64,000 bases of DNA from Kutzneria viridogrisea (lineage in GTDB: Bacteria; Actinomycetota; Actinomycetes; Mycobacteriales; Pseudonocardiaceae). Location: NCBI GenBank assembly GCA_014138725.1, contig JACJID010000003.1, forward strand, positions 62,001 to 126,000. Direction: 5' to 3'. Each line of letters opens with the position of its first letter. The stretch's first letter is position 1. The notes below the pieces were generated by a model. The model was not told the origin of the DNA. It did no database searches and saw nothing but the letters and a program-made list of their open reading frames with translations. Shown here piece after piece: positions 18,600 through 26,648 of the stretch. The position numbers and the translations under genes were made by a program.

Positions 18600-18819
18600 G
18601 GGGCCGCTCCTCGGGTGCCGGATCGGTGACGGGTCGCGGTGTGATTATGCCCTTCGCGCCGCCGGTCGAGAAGGAATATGTTAATCAGGAGTCACGCCGG
18701 AGGTGTCCAGGGGTCACCTGCGGGCAGCCCGCGTCGTGCCGGTCTCGGGGACCTGGTTCGTTTCGTGGTTGACTGGCGGGCATGGCCCTGTTTCCGCGTA
18801 CGTCTGCTCGGGTGCCGCT

Positions 18820-19983
18820 GTGACCGCCGAGTCGACCGCGGCCGTTCGACCGCGCAACCGCAAGCAACTCATCGTTGAAGCGGCCGGTCGGGTGTTCAGC
18901 GAGCGCGGCTACCACGCGGCGTCCATGGAGGAAATCGCTACCGGCGTGGGCATCACCGCGGCGGCCCTGTACCGGCACTTCCCGAACAAGTACGCGCTGT
19001 TCGCCGAGTGTGCGAACGTCATGGTGGACCGACTCGTCGCCGCGCTCGACGAGGTGCCCCCCAAGGCAGCCTTGGCGGAGGTGCTCGCCGCCGTCACCCG
19101 GGTCACCGTCGCCCATCGTGCGTCAGGTGGCGTGTACCGATGGGAGGCCCGCTACCTCAATCGCGAGGATCGCCAACTCCTCCGGACGAAGTTCGCGCGC
19201 GTCGTCAGGCGGGTGACTGACGCGGTGCGGCGCGAGCACCCGCTCCCCGACGAGCACCTGCGAGCCGCAGCGGCCCTCGGTGCGATCGGGTCCATCACGA
19301 TGCATCGCACCTCGATCGCCCAACGTCGGGTCGAAGACCTGCTGCTAGCCTCCGCCGAGCGCGTGGCCGCGACCGATCCCGCGGCGGCCATCGGGAGCGC
19401 GCGCTCCGTCGAACTGCCTGCCCAACCCGTGCCACGCACTCGGCGCGCGGAGATTCTCGCGGCCGCCATCCTACTGTTCGAGCGGGACGGGTTCGCCAAC
19501 GTCACGAACGGCCGGATCGCCGAGGCAGTGGGGCTGGTCCCATCCGCGCTCTACCGCTATTTCCCCGGCAAAGTCGACATCCTGGCGGCGGCGTGCCTGC
19601 AGGCTGCGGGCCTGTTGGCCCAAGCGGTGGAACAGAACCTTCACGGGGTGACCGACCCGCATGACGCGGTGGTCGCACTGGCAGCGACGTACGTGGCCTA
19701 CAGCTTCGAGCACACCGCGCTCACCAGCGTCGCGAACGCCGAACTCGTCGGCTTGCCAACCACTCTGCAGCGCCCCCTGATCGACGCGCAGCGTGAGCAC
19801 ATCGCTGTCTGGGAACAGCAACTGCGGCTGGCACGTCCGGAGCTCGACTCGCGGCAGGCCCGGGTGCTGGTGCACGCGGGGTTCGGCGTGGTGGTCGAGG
19901 TCGGACGCAGACTGCGGTGGCGGGACAGCCCCGACCACCGTGACGCCGTTGCCGCCCTGCTCGTGGGTGCCTTGGGTCTGTAG
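18820..19983 (+). CDS. TetR-family regulator with two tandem TetR domains
   Basis: 387 residues containing two complete TetR/AcrR units. The first HTH is at about residues 15-60 (FSERGYHAASMEEIATGVG, ALYRHFPNKYAL), the second at about 205-255 (FERDGFANVTNGRIAEAVG, ALYRYFPGKVDI). Each is followed by a helical ligand-binding domain. The frame is unbroken, so this is a genuine gene fusion or duplication that can bind DNA as a monomeric pseudo-dimer. GTG 18820 starts just before the first HTH; an open frame upstream to 18703 looks non-coding. It is divergent from FadD and convergent with the Lcp-like gene. Confidence 0.8.
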   Translation: MTAESTAAVRPRNRKQLIVEAAGRVFSERGYHAASMEEIATGVGITAAALYRHFPNKYALFAECANVMVDRLVAALDEVPPKAALAEVLAAVTRVTVAHRASGGVYRWEARYLNREDRQLLRTKFARVVRRVTDAVRREHPLPDEHLRAAAALGAIGSITMHRTSIAQRRVEDLLLASAERVAATDPAAAIGSARSVELPAQPVPRTRRAEILAAAILLFERDGFANVTNGRIAEAVGLVPSALYRYFPGKVDILAAACLQAAGLLAQAVEQNLHGVTDPHDAVVALAATYVAYSFEHTALTSVANAELVGLPTTLQRPLIDAQREHIAVWEQQLRLARPELDSRQARVLVHAGFGVVVEVGRRLRWRDSPDHRDAVAALLVGALGL

Positions 19984-19996
19984 ATCTCGGATTTTC

Positions 19997-20034
19997 GAGG
20001 TGTCCCGCGCGAATGCGCCGCAGCGGGACACCTC
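19997..20034. terminator. Bidirectional hairpin terminator
   Basis: GAGGTGTCCCGC (19997-20008) pairs exactly with GCGGGACACCTC (20023-20034) across a 14-base loop. It sits between the convergent TetR and oxygenase genes. Confidence 0.8.
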
Positions 20035-20052
20035 ACGGTCGAGTGCGCCGAT

Positions 20053-21252
20053 TCAGGCTTCGGGCCGGTTCGCGGTGGGGATCGTGATGGGGGTGCTCGT
20101 CGGTGAGGTGCCGTTGTTGAGGAACAGCATCGCGATCGCGCGCACGAACTGGTCGAACAGGTAGAACCCGGCGGGCATGACGGGCAGCAGCCCCTCGCGG
20201 AACGCGATGTAGGCCGGCCATCCGGTGCGGATCAGGGCTGCCGCCGCGTAGTCACGTGGCAGTTCGAGCCAGTCGCCGATCTCGTTGCTGAGCACGTAGC
20301 GCACGAACTCGTTGAGGAATCCTCGGGTTACCCCCAGGTCGACCTGCGCGGTCAGCCCGAGCAACTCCTTGGCCAACTCCTTGCCCTCGGGCGTCGGGTT
20401 GAGGATCGGTGTGAGCACCTGCGCCGACTGCGCGTCCGCCTCGGCCCACGTCCTGGGGATGAACTCGTCCCGCACGCCGAGCAGGTGAATGGCGACCTGC
20501 CACATGTGCAGGAAGGCATCCTCGTCCGCAGCCGACATGGGGACGTGCCATTCGAGCAGCTTGCGGTGCACGAAGGTGCCCAGACTGTGGAAGGTGACCA
20601 GGATGTCACCGTTGCTGATCGGGATCTGCTCCTCGTTGGCCGCCCGCCAGTGCGGAGATCGCGGCAGCAGATGACGCACCGCCGCGTGCACCAGGCGCGT
20701 CTTGTTGGCTGTGACCACGAACTGCCCCGTGGGTTCGAAGGCGCTCACCTCGCTCAGGTCGTAGCCGAAGGTGAACGTCTTGGCCGCGCGGTCCTTCATG
20801 TTGGCGCCGCCCGCGGACCAGTAGACCGCCGTGGCCTCACGTGGGATCACCGTGCTCATGATGCCGCTGCCGAGGCCGTACAGCATGAACAGGTAGGTGT
20901 CCTTGCGCCGGTTGAAGTCGGCGGCGAGACGGAGCTTGGTGCGGTCGGCCCAGGAGGGCAACTGGTTGACCTGCTGTAGGTAGGCGGCGAGATCGGCCGG
21001 CAGTCCGCCCGGTAACGGGTCGCTGTTGTTCACCCACGACCGCATCGCGGAGTTGACCGCCGGAACCTGGCCGCTGTCGAGAAGCGCCGCCACCAGACGG
21101 TCCACCGCATCGTCCCAGACCCACCACGGGTCGGTGGCAGTGCTGGTGCCGGCCGCCGCTGACCGCGCCCAGGCCGGGACAGCGCCCGCCACGCTCGCGA
21201 GGCCCAGCGCGGCACCGAGGGACAGGACGCTCCTCCTGCTGAGACTGCTCAT
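20053..21252 (-). CDS. Tat-exported MpaB/Lcp-type oxygenase (rubber-oxygenase-like)
   Basis: 399 residues. A twin-arginine signal (SRRSVLSLGAALGLASVAG) is cut near AWA-RS. The body is DUF2236/MpaB-type, all helical, with TRLVHAAVRHLLPRSPHW at about 165-182 and FHSLGTFVHRKLLEWHVP at about 201-218. These carry His residues that fit the b-type heme ligands and active-site Lys/Thr/Arg area of latex clearing proteins. Lcp K30 has about the same length and is also secreted. Known Lcp enzymes cleave poly(cis-1,4-isoprene) to oligo-isoprenoid ketone/aldehydes. A TetR gene lies next to it, as for known lcp genes. Other MpaB substrates are possible. Confidence 0.75.
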   Translation of the reverse strand: MSSLSRRSVLSLGAALGLASVAGAVPAWARSAAAGTSTATDPWWVWDDAVDRLVAALLDSGQVPAVNSAMRSWVNNSDPLPGGLPADLAAYLQQVNQLPSWADRTKLRLAADFNRRKDTYLFMLYGLGSGIMSTVIPREATAVYWSAGGANMKDRAAKTFTFGYDLSEVSAFEPTGQFVVTANKTRLVHAAVRHLLPRSPHWRAANEEQIPISNGDILVTFHSLGTFVHRKLLEWHVPMSAADEDAFLHMWQVAIHLLGVRDEFIPRTWAEADAQSAQVLTPILNPTPEGKELAKELLGLTAQVDLGVTRGFLNEFVRYVLSNEIGDWLELPRDYAAAALIRTGWPAYIAFREGLLPVMPAGFYLFDQFVRAIAMLFLNNGTSPTSTPITIPTANRPEA

Positions 21253-21430
21253 TTACTTAGCTCGCTTCCTTGGTAGGTGTCAGACGCTGCTTCTCCCGAC
21301 TCGGTGCTGGCCACGGCCTTGTTTCCGACCCTGTCCCAATATGAGATTTCTCGTTAACATAGCGAGGCGCGTCGCCCGTCGGCAAGGGCATCTCGACCCC
21401 GAACCGGTCCGCCACCTCGGAGGAGCTCAC

Positions 21431-21847
21431 ATGACCGCTACGACGACGAGCTCTCGACCTGCGTGGGTGACCGACGAGTTGGTCGCACAGTGGTGTTCGT
21501 GGGTGCGTCAGGACGTGACGCGACACGGGGACTCCGTGCCGGAGCCGGTGATGGCTGTCGCACCGTACGACCTGTCGCCGATCGCGCCCGTCCCCGTGTG
21601 CGCCCCGGAGGATGTCGCGGCCGCGGTTGTCCGCGCCCGGCAGGCCCAACCGGGCTGGGCGGGGACCTCGATCGCGCGCCGTGGCGAGATGGCACTCGCC
21701 TTCCACCACCTGCTGTTGGAGCGGCAGGACCAGGTGCTCGGCGATGAGCGGCGATCCGGCGCCCGTGCCCGAGCGGTGACAGGCACTGCGCGCGGCACCA
21801 GGCCCGATCGACCCGCGGCAGCTCGATGCCCTGTGGGCGGATCTTGA
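21431..21847 (+). pseudogene. 5' fragment of an aldehyde (succinate-semialdehyde type) dehydrogenase
   Basis: From ATG 21431 (AGGAG upstream) the first 100 codons read like the N-terminus of a semialdehyde dehydrogenase: PVCAPEDVAAAVVRARQAQP and RRGEMALAFHHLLLERQDQ. The match stops at about 21742, long before the NAD-binding and catalytic-Cys regions, and the frame continues as nonsense to a stop at 21845. At the break point another gene relic begins, so a deletion joined the two. The enzyme cannot be functional. Confidence 0.7.
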
Positions 21848-22146
21848 GACCGTCAGGGCGGTGTCCATCCTCGGCTCCTGGCGGGGCTTCGCCCTCCCGA
21901 CCGACCTCCCCGTCGAGCGAGTGCTGAACGGAAACCGTTGGCACGGCAAGCGGTTGGTCGCGCTGACACCATCGCGGGCAGGGGTGAAGCCAGCCTGAGG
22001 CCACCGCCACGATGGTGTGCGACGGCATGGCGATGTTCGACCACGTCAAACGCGTGGAGGACAACACCCTGATGGGCGTGATGAACGGCAAGCCGGGCGT
22101 CGTGCTCGCGAACGGCCGCCACTTCCACTTCGGCCTGGAACGCGAA
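21744..22146 (+). pseudogene. GXWXG / DUF4334 protein relic
   Basis: The sequence LDALWADLETVRAVSILGSWRG with WHGKRL is the GXWXG domain, and MVCDGMAMFDHVKRVEDNTL with HFHFGLERE, in another frame, is the DUF4334 domain that normally follows it. An in-frame TGA at 21777 follows a plausible ATG at 21744, and a stop plus frameshift near 22000 separates the domains. Function of the family is unknown. Confidence 0.65.
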
Positions 22147-22260
22147 GGAGGACCTCAGTGCTGCAGTCGTCCTTCGCCACGGCCGCTGCCCTACGTGATC
22201 TTTCCCGGGTTGTGAACGGTCACTCGTCGGCGTCCAAGAACATCGAACCCGGATCGCCGC

Positions 22261-22350
22261 CGGACCACGCAGCAGATCCGCGACCTGCTCATGGATCGTG
22301 CCGACCGCGTCACCGAGTTCCGTTTCCTTGTCCGGGACCGGACCGGTCAG
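22261..22350 (+). pseudogene. Transposase integrase-core fragment
   Basis: Codons reading TTQQIRDLLMDRADRV and EFRFLVRDR correspond to the integrase-core segment RNLLMDLGERxxxFRFLIRDRD of IS3/IS481-like transposases. Only about 30 codons remain, with no ends of the element visible. Confidence 0.6.
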
Positions 22351-22558
22351 GTGGTTGACAGTCCTTGTCAGGGACTTCAGGCCCTGGCGTCGATCTGCTG
22401 GACTGCCGACACTCTGCCGCAATGCCGGGGCACGGGGTCCATGCCGTGCGAGTCCCACACCTTGCCCGATCGGCTGCCGTTGCCCCGCGCCACCGGCGTC
22501 GTAGCGGAAGGAACATGGCCGTGCCCGCACGCAGTGCCCTACTCCCGGTCGTACACCT

Positions 22559-22733
22559 CGACTTCACGACGGACGCCCACACCGATCAGCCGCTCACCCT
22601 CGCCGCAGCGCGGGTGAGCCCACGGGCGTTGCAGGACGCCTTCCACTGCCACGACGACACCACACCAATGGGCCATCTGCGCCGGGTGCGGCTGGACCAC
22701 GCGCACCAGGACCTGACCCACGACTCCCGCTGA
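22559..22733 (+). pseudogene. AraC-type HTH fragment
   Basis: About 57 codons ending in a stop at 22733 read TLAAARVSPRALQDAFHCHD and PMGHLRRVRLDHAHQDL. This matches the first HTH of AraC proteins and closely resembles the same part of the intact AraC gene just downstream (22753). The second HTH is lost. It probably derives from a duplication of that gene. Confidence 0.7.
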
Positions 22734-22752
22734 GCACGGCGCAGGGATCGTC

Positions 22753-23715
22753 ATGGGACTCGTTTTCCACAGCACCGATCTGGACGAGATCCAGGAATTC
22801 CTCAGCGCGGAGTACACGCAGGTACGACTCAAGACCCGCTCCGAGGAACGGCTCCAGTACCAGCTCGTCCAGAATCCGTTGGGGCCGATCAGCCTGGATC
22901 TGGCCGACTGGCGTCTCGGGCTGGACATGGTCGGCAACCCGCTGGGCCACATCGGTCTGGCAGGGCTGGAATCCGGCACCATTGCGCGCGGTGGAGCCGA
23001 GGGCGGACAGGACGGCTATGGCCCGGGCAAGGTGTTCCTGTGGGCCCGGCCTGACCGGCCCTGGGACATCCGGATAGGCCAGGCGCGGTTCAGCTACACC
23101 GTGCTGGATCCCGCGTTGCTGTCCCAGGTGGCCGCGACCGCGCCCGGCCGCACCGAGGCGCCGGTGCGATTGACCGGCTACCGGCCGATCTCCCCAGTCG
23201 CCGGCCAGCACCTGCTGCGCACCATCACCTACCTGCGCGACCACGTCAGCACCGACCCGGCGATCCGGGGCGCTCCGCTGATCGCCTCCACGGCACCGCA
23301 GTTGCTGGCGGCCATGGTGCTGGCCACCTTCCCCCACACCGCACTGACCGATCCCACCATCGAGGACCGCCACGACGCCCACCCCGCCACCCTGCGCCGC
23401 GCCATGGCCTTCATAGACGACCACGCCCACCACGACATCAACCTCGCCGACATCGCCGCCGCCACCCACGTCAGCATCCGCGCCTTGCAGTACGCATTCC
23501 GGCACCACCGCGGCACCACCCCGATGGGCTACCTCCGCCAAGTCCGCCTGCACCACGCCCACCAGGAACTCTTGGCCGCCGACCCCACCACCGGGGTCAC
23601 CGTCACCGAGATCGCCGCCCGCTGGGGCTTCTTCCACCCCGGACGCTTCGCCCACCACTACCGCCACACCTACGGCCACCCGCCATACCGCACCCTGCTC
23701 CGCCACACTCCCTGA
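22753..23715 (+). CDS. AraC-family transcriptional regulator
   Basis: 320 residues. The N-terminal part (FHSTDLDEIQEFLSAEYTQV) is the AraC ligand-binding-like domain seen in regulators of aromatic or hydroxylated substrates. The C-terminal 110 residues hold both HTH units: INLADIAAATHVSIRALQYA with PMGYLRQVRLHHAHQEL, then VTVTEIAARWGFFHPGRFAH. It is probably monocistronic. Targets are unknown; no enzyme gene adjoins it directly. Confidence 0.85.
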   Translation: MGLVFHSTDLDEIQEFLSAEYTQVRLKTRSEERLQYQLVQNPLGPISLDLADWRLGLDMVGNPLGHIGLAGLESGTIARGGAEGGQDGYGPGKVFLWARPDRPWDIRIGQARFSYTVLDPALLSQVAATAPGRTEAPVRLTGYRPISPVAGQHLLRTITYLRDHVSTDPAIRGAPLIASTAPQLLAAMVLATFPHTALTDPTIEDRHDAHPATLRRAMAFIDDHAHHDINLADIAAATHVSIRALQYAFRHHRGTTPMGYLRQVRLHHAHQELLAADPTTGVTVTEIAARWGFFHPGRFAHHYRHTYGHPPYRTLLRHTP

Positions 23716-23804
23716 TGGGAGCTGCTGGGTCGGTGACAGACTCGGCGGAACAATCCACGCGTACTAACCTGCGGCTTGATCTGCGCCATGCACAGGAACA
23801 GCGG

Positions 23805-24074
23805 CTACATGGCGGCTTCCAGCGGTAGGTCGCTGCCGCGCCAGGTGGCTGCCAACTCCTGCACTGGCAGGTTGAGCGCCTCGCCGAGGCAGACGATCGT
23901 GCCGAATCCGGGAGAGGGCAGTCGTCCGGTCTCGATCTTGCGCAGGGTTTCCGGCGAGATGCCAGCCGCGTGCGCGACCTCCGCCAGGTCGCGTCCCGCT
24001 CGCGCGTGGCGCAGCAGGGCGCCGAGACGCCTGCCGGCTTCGATCTGCTCAGGTGTGAGCGGTTGGCGGACCAT
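23805..24074 (-). CDS. Small XRE-family repressor
   Basis: 89 residues, almost entirely one HTH_XRE domain (LAEVAHAAGISPETLRKIET with LPSPGFGTIVCLGEALNLP). ATG 24074 is preceded by GGGGG. It is divergent from the methionine aminopeptidase gene. Two identical-type palindromes in the 86-base spacer are the probable binding sites, so it likely represses both itself and the peptidase gene. Confidence 0.85.
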   Translation of the reverse strand: MVRQPLTPEQIEAGRRLGALLRHARAGRDLAEVAHAAGISPETLRKIETGRLPSPGFGTIVCLGEALNLPVQELAATWRGSDLPLEAAM

Positions 24075-24091
24075 GCCCCCAGGATATGACT

Positions 24092-24137
24092 GGTATTACT
24101 ATACCGGCAAGTGTTAGGGTGCCGGTATAACTATACC
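24092..24137. promoter_or_regulatory. Twin XRE operators GGTAT-4-ATACC
   Basis: GGTATTACTATACC at 24092-24105 and GGTATAACTATACC at 24124-24137 are near-identical palindromes, 32 bases centre to centre (about three helical turns). The space between also forms an inverted pair, TATACCGGCA / TGCCGGTATA. They lie between the XRE gene and the peptidase gene. Confidence 0.75.
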
Positions 24138-24160
24138 AACCCCTGTGACGCGAGGTACTC

Positions 24161-24985
24161 GTGATCGAACTGAAGACGCCTGCGGAGATCCAACGCATGC
24201 ACGTGGCCGGGCGTTTTGTCGCCGAGGTGCTCTCCGAGGTCGGCCAGCTCGCCGACGTGGGCGTCAACCTCCTGGACCTGGAGCACCACGTGCGCGGCAT
24301 GATCAAACGGCGCGGGGCGGAGTCCTGCTACTGGGACTACGCGCCGTCCTTCGGACGCGGCCCGTTCCGCAACGTCATCTGCCTGTCGGTCAACGACGCC
24401 GTCCTGCACGGCCTGCCCCACGACTACACGCTGCGCGACGGCGACGTACTCAGCGCGGACCTCGCGGTCAGCATCGACGGCTGGGTGGCCGACTCGGCGC
24501 GCACGGTCGTCGTCGGGACCGCCACCGAGGAGGACCTGCGGATCATCCGCGCCACCGAGGAAGCGTTGGAGGCTGCGATCGAGATGGCGCGTCCGGGCAA
24601 CAGACTGGGTGACATCTCGGCGGCCATCTGGGCGGTGGCCCGCGACTACGGTTATCCGGTCAACAACGAGTTCGGTGGCCACGGCATCGGCCGCACCATG
24701 CACGAGGAGCCCCACGTTTCCAACAAGGGCCGGACAGGGCGCGGCCTCACGCTCCGGCCGGGCCTGACCCTCGCGCTCGAACCCTGGTTCGCCCGCACGA
24801 CCGACCGGATCGTCTACGACGCCGACGGCTGGACCATCCGGTCGGCCGACGGCTCACGCACGGCCCACTCCGAGCACACGGTCGCCATCACCGAGGACGC
24901 CCCCTTGGTGCTCACCCGGCGCGACACGGAGCACCCTGTAAGGCAGGGTGATTCGGCCAGTCGTCTATCCACAAAGGACGCCTAG
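24161..24985 (+). CDS. map: Type I methionine aminopeptidase
   Basis: 274 residues. All metal and substrate ligands of type I MetAP can be placed by comparison with E. coli: the His in NDAVLHGLP, Asp in SADLAV and Asp in VADSART, His in GGHGIGRTMHEEPHV, Glu in LALEPWF, and Glu in SEHTVAIT. It removes the initiator Met from new proteins in the cytoplasm. The C-terminus has about 25 extra residues. GTG 24161 is preceded by GAGG. Control by a dedicated XRE repressor is unusual for a housekeeping enzyme, so this is probably an additional, inducible copy. Confidence 0.92.
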   Translation: MIELKTPAEIQRMHVAGRFVAEVLSEVGQLADVGVNLLDLEHHVRGMIKRRGAESCYWDYAPSFGRGPFRNVICLSVNDAVLHGLPHDYTLRDGDVLSADLAVSIDGWVADSARTVVVGTATEEDLRIIRATEEALEAAIEMARPGNRLGDISAAIWAVARDYGYPVNNEFGGHGIGRTMHEEPHVSNKGRTGRGLTLRPGLTLALEPWFARTTDRIVYDADGWTIRSADGSRTAHSEHTVAITEDAPLVLTRRDTEHPVRQGDSASRLSTKDA

Positions 24986-25033
24986 CTGTTGCGGGTCATG
25001 ACGTTGGTGACAGCCGGCAGGGCCTGAACGAGC

Positions 25034-25100
25034 GGACGGGTCTTTCAGCGGCAGGAAGAGAAGTACCACCAACTCGTCCGCCGACCCGAAAGACCCGTCC
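25034..25100. repeat. 13-bp inverted repeat pair
   Basis: GGACGGGTCTTTC (25034-25046) and GAAAGACCCGTCC (25088-25100) are exact reverse complements 41 bases apart, in the 177-base gap between the peptidase and SDR genes. They may form a terminator or be the ends of a lost small element. Confidence 0.5.
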
Positions 25101-25162
25101 GTGCTCCACCACACCTTGCCCACCGACATGGGCAGGAGGCGGGATCACCACACCCCGAGGCG

Positions 25163-25963
25163 TCAGAAGGCACTGCGGACGGTGCCGCCGTCAACGCGGA
25201 TCGTCGCGCCGCTGATGTACTCGGCGTACGGGCCGCACAGGTAGGCGACCGCGCCGGCGATCTCCTCAGGCCTGCCGTAGCGGACCCGGTCGTTGGGCAC
25301 GATCTCGCGGACCGAGTTGTACTCGATCTCCTCCCAGGTCTGCCCCCAGCCGCGCTCCGGCGCCAGCGCGGTCAGGAAGTCCTGGACCGCGGGGACGAGG
25401 ATCGCGCCGGGCGCGACAATGTTGGAGGTCACGCGCGTACCGGCCAGGTCGCGAGCCAGCGAGACCCCCAGATTGTGCCGGGCGGCCAGGGACGCGTTGT
25501 AGTGCGGATGACTGTCGAACGGCTGCATGCCCAGACCACCCCCGATGGTGACGACCCGTCCGTAGTCGCGCTCGCGCATGGCGGGGACGAGACGCTGGAT
25601 CATCCGCACGCCCGAGACGACGTTGACGTTGTAGGTGTGCAGCCAGACATCCGGCGTGGCGTCGCCCCAGCTCAGGTGTTCGTAGCCGCCGGCGTTGTTG
25701 ACCAGGATGTCGACGACGCCATTAGCTAGCGCTTGCTCGGCGGTCAAGTCCGCCCCGGCGTCGGTGCCGAGATCGCCCACCGCGACGGCCGCCTGTCCGC
25801 CGTCCTCGATGATCGAGTCGGCGACTGCCTGTGCGCGTTGGGCGTTACGGCCGTGGATCACGACCTCGGCGCCCTCGGCGGCGAGCAGTCGGGCGGTGGC
25901 TTCCCCGAGCCCGGACGTCGAGCCGGTGATCAGTGCCCGACGTCCCGCGAGCTGTAGATCCAT
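25163..25963 (-). CDS. SDR-family protein lacking the catalytic Ser and Lys
   Basis: 266 residues with the Rossmann motif TGSTSGLG, the NNAG motif and the C-terminal GATIRVDGG of classical short-chain dehydrogenases. The active site is odd. The Tyr is present in HYNASLAA, but the Lys four residues later is Leu, and the position 13 residues before Tyr is Gly in TIGGGLG instead of Ser. A reduced or different activity is therefore likely. ATG 25963 has GGAGGA upstream. It is divergent from a TetR gene with a clear palindrome in between. Confidence 0.85.
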   Translation of the reverse strand: MDLQLAGRRALITGSTSGLGEATARLLAAEGAEVVIHGRNAQRAQAVADSIIEDGGQAAVAVGDLGTDAGADLTAEQALANGVVDILVNNAGGYEHLSWGDATPDVWLHTYNVNVVSGVRMIQRLVPAMRERDYGRVVTIGGGLGMQPFDSHPHYNASLAARHNLGVSLARDLAGTRVTSNIVAPGAILVPAVQDFLTALAPERGWGQTWEEIEYNSVREIVPNDRVRYGRPEEIAGAVAYLCGPYAEYISGATIRVDGGTVRSAF

Positions 25964-25989
25964 GAGAACGTCCTCCGATCAAGGGTTAT

Positions 25990-26005
25990 GTATACAGTTG
26001 TATAC
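25990..26005. promoter_or_regulatory. TetR operator GTATAC-4-GTATAC
   Basis: GTATACAGTTGTATAC is two copies of the palindrome GTATAC around AGTT. It is centred between the SDR start (25963) and the TetR start (26043), as for an auto- and divergent-gene repressor. Confidence 0.75.
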
Positions 26006-26042
26006 TACCCTCAGTTAAGTTGCCACCTGTAGACTTGCTGGC

Positions 26043-26648
26043 ATGAGCCGCAGCACACCCCGCGCACGCAACGCGGCCGCGACCCGGCAGGCCATCCTCG
26101 ACTCGGCGATCACGGCATTCACCCGCCACGGATACGACGGCGTCGGCCTGCGCGAGATCGCGGCCGCGGCCGGGGTGACGGCGATCCTGGTCAACCGCTA
26201 CTTCGGCTCCAAGGAAGCCTTGTTCACCGAGGTCGTCGACGTCTCCTTCGCGCAACCCACGATGGTCCCGCAGGAGCCGGCAGACCCGGCCGACCTCGCC
26301 GCCCTGACCGCCCGCGCCCTGGTCACCCGCACCGCCCCGGAGGCCGACCATCTCGGCCCGTTCGAGCTGATGCTCAAGTCGGCGGCCAACCCGAGGGCAG
26401 CGGAGATCATGCGAGCCGGCATCCAGAAGCACGTCGGCGCCCGGTTCACCGGCGCCCTGCGGGGTGCTCATGCCGAGCAACGTGCCGAGCTGGGACTGGC
26501 CCTGCTGGCGGGCACCTGGCTGATGCGCCGGATCATCGGCACCCCCGCACTGCGTGCGGCCGATCCCGAACAGCTGACGACTCAGGTCACCCGCATCCTC
26601 GCGGCGGTCGTCGAGCCACCCGCCGGGTCGGGTCCTGCGATCGGCTAG
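26043..26648 (+). CDS. TetR-family regulator of the SDR gene
   Basis: 201 residues. The HTH lies at about residues 15-60 (FTRHGYDGVGLREIAAAAG, LVNRYFGSKEALFTEV). The rest is a helical ligand-binding domain ending in WLMRRIIGTPALRAADP. Its gene is divergent from the SDR gene with an operator between them. Its last codons overlap by four bases with the convergent TetR gene at 26645. Confidence 0.85.
   Translation: MSRSTPRARNAAATRQAILDSAITAFTRHGYDGVGLREIAAAAGVTAILVNRYFGSKEALFTEVVDVSFAQPTMVPQEPADPADLAALTARALVTRTAPEADHLGPFELMLKSAANPRAAEIMRAGIQKHVGARFTGALRGAHAEQRAELGLALLAGTWLMRRIIGTPALRAADPEQLTTQVTRILAAVVEPPAGSGPAIG

Noticed and set aside
18642-18687. TGATTA and TAATCA as a TetR operator before FadD
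   Set aside because: The half-sites are 34 bases apart, too far for one TetR dimer; no better palindrome was seen.
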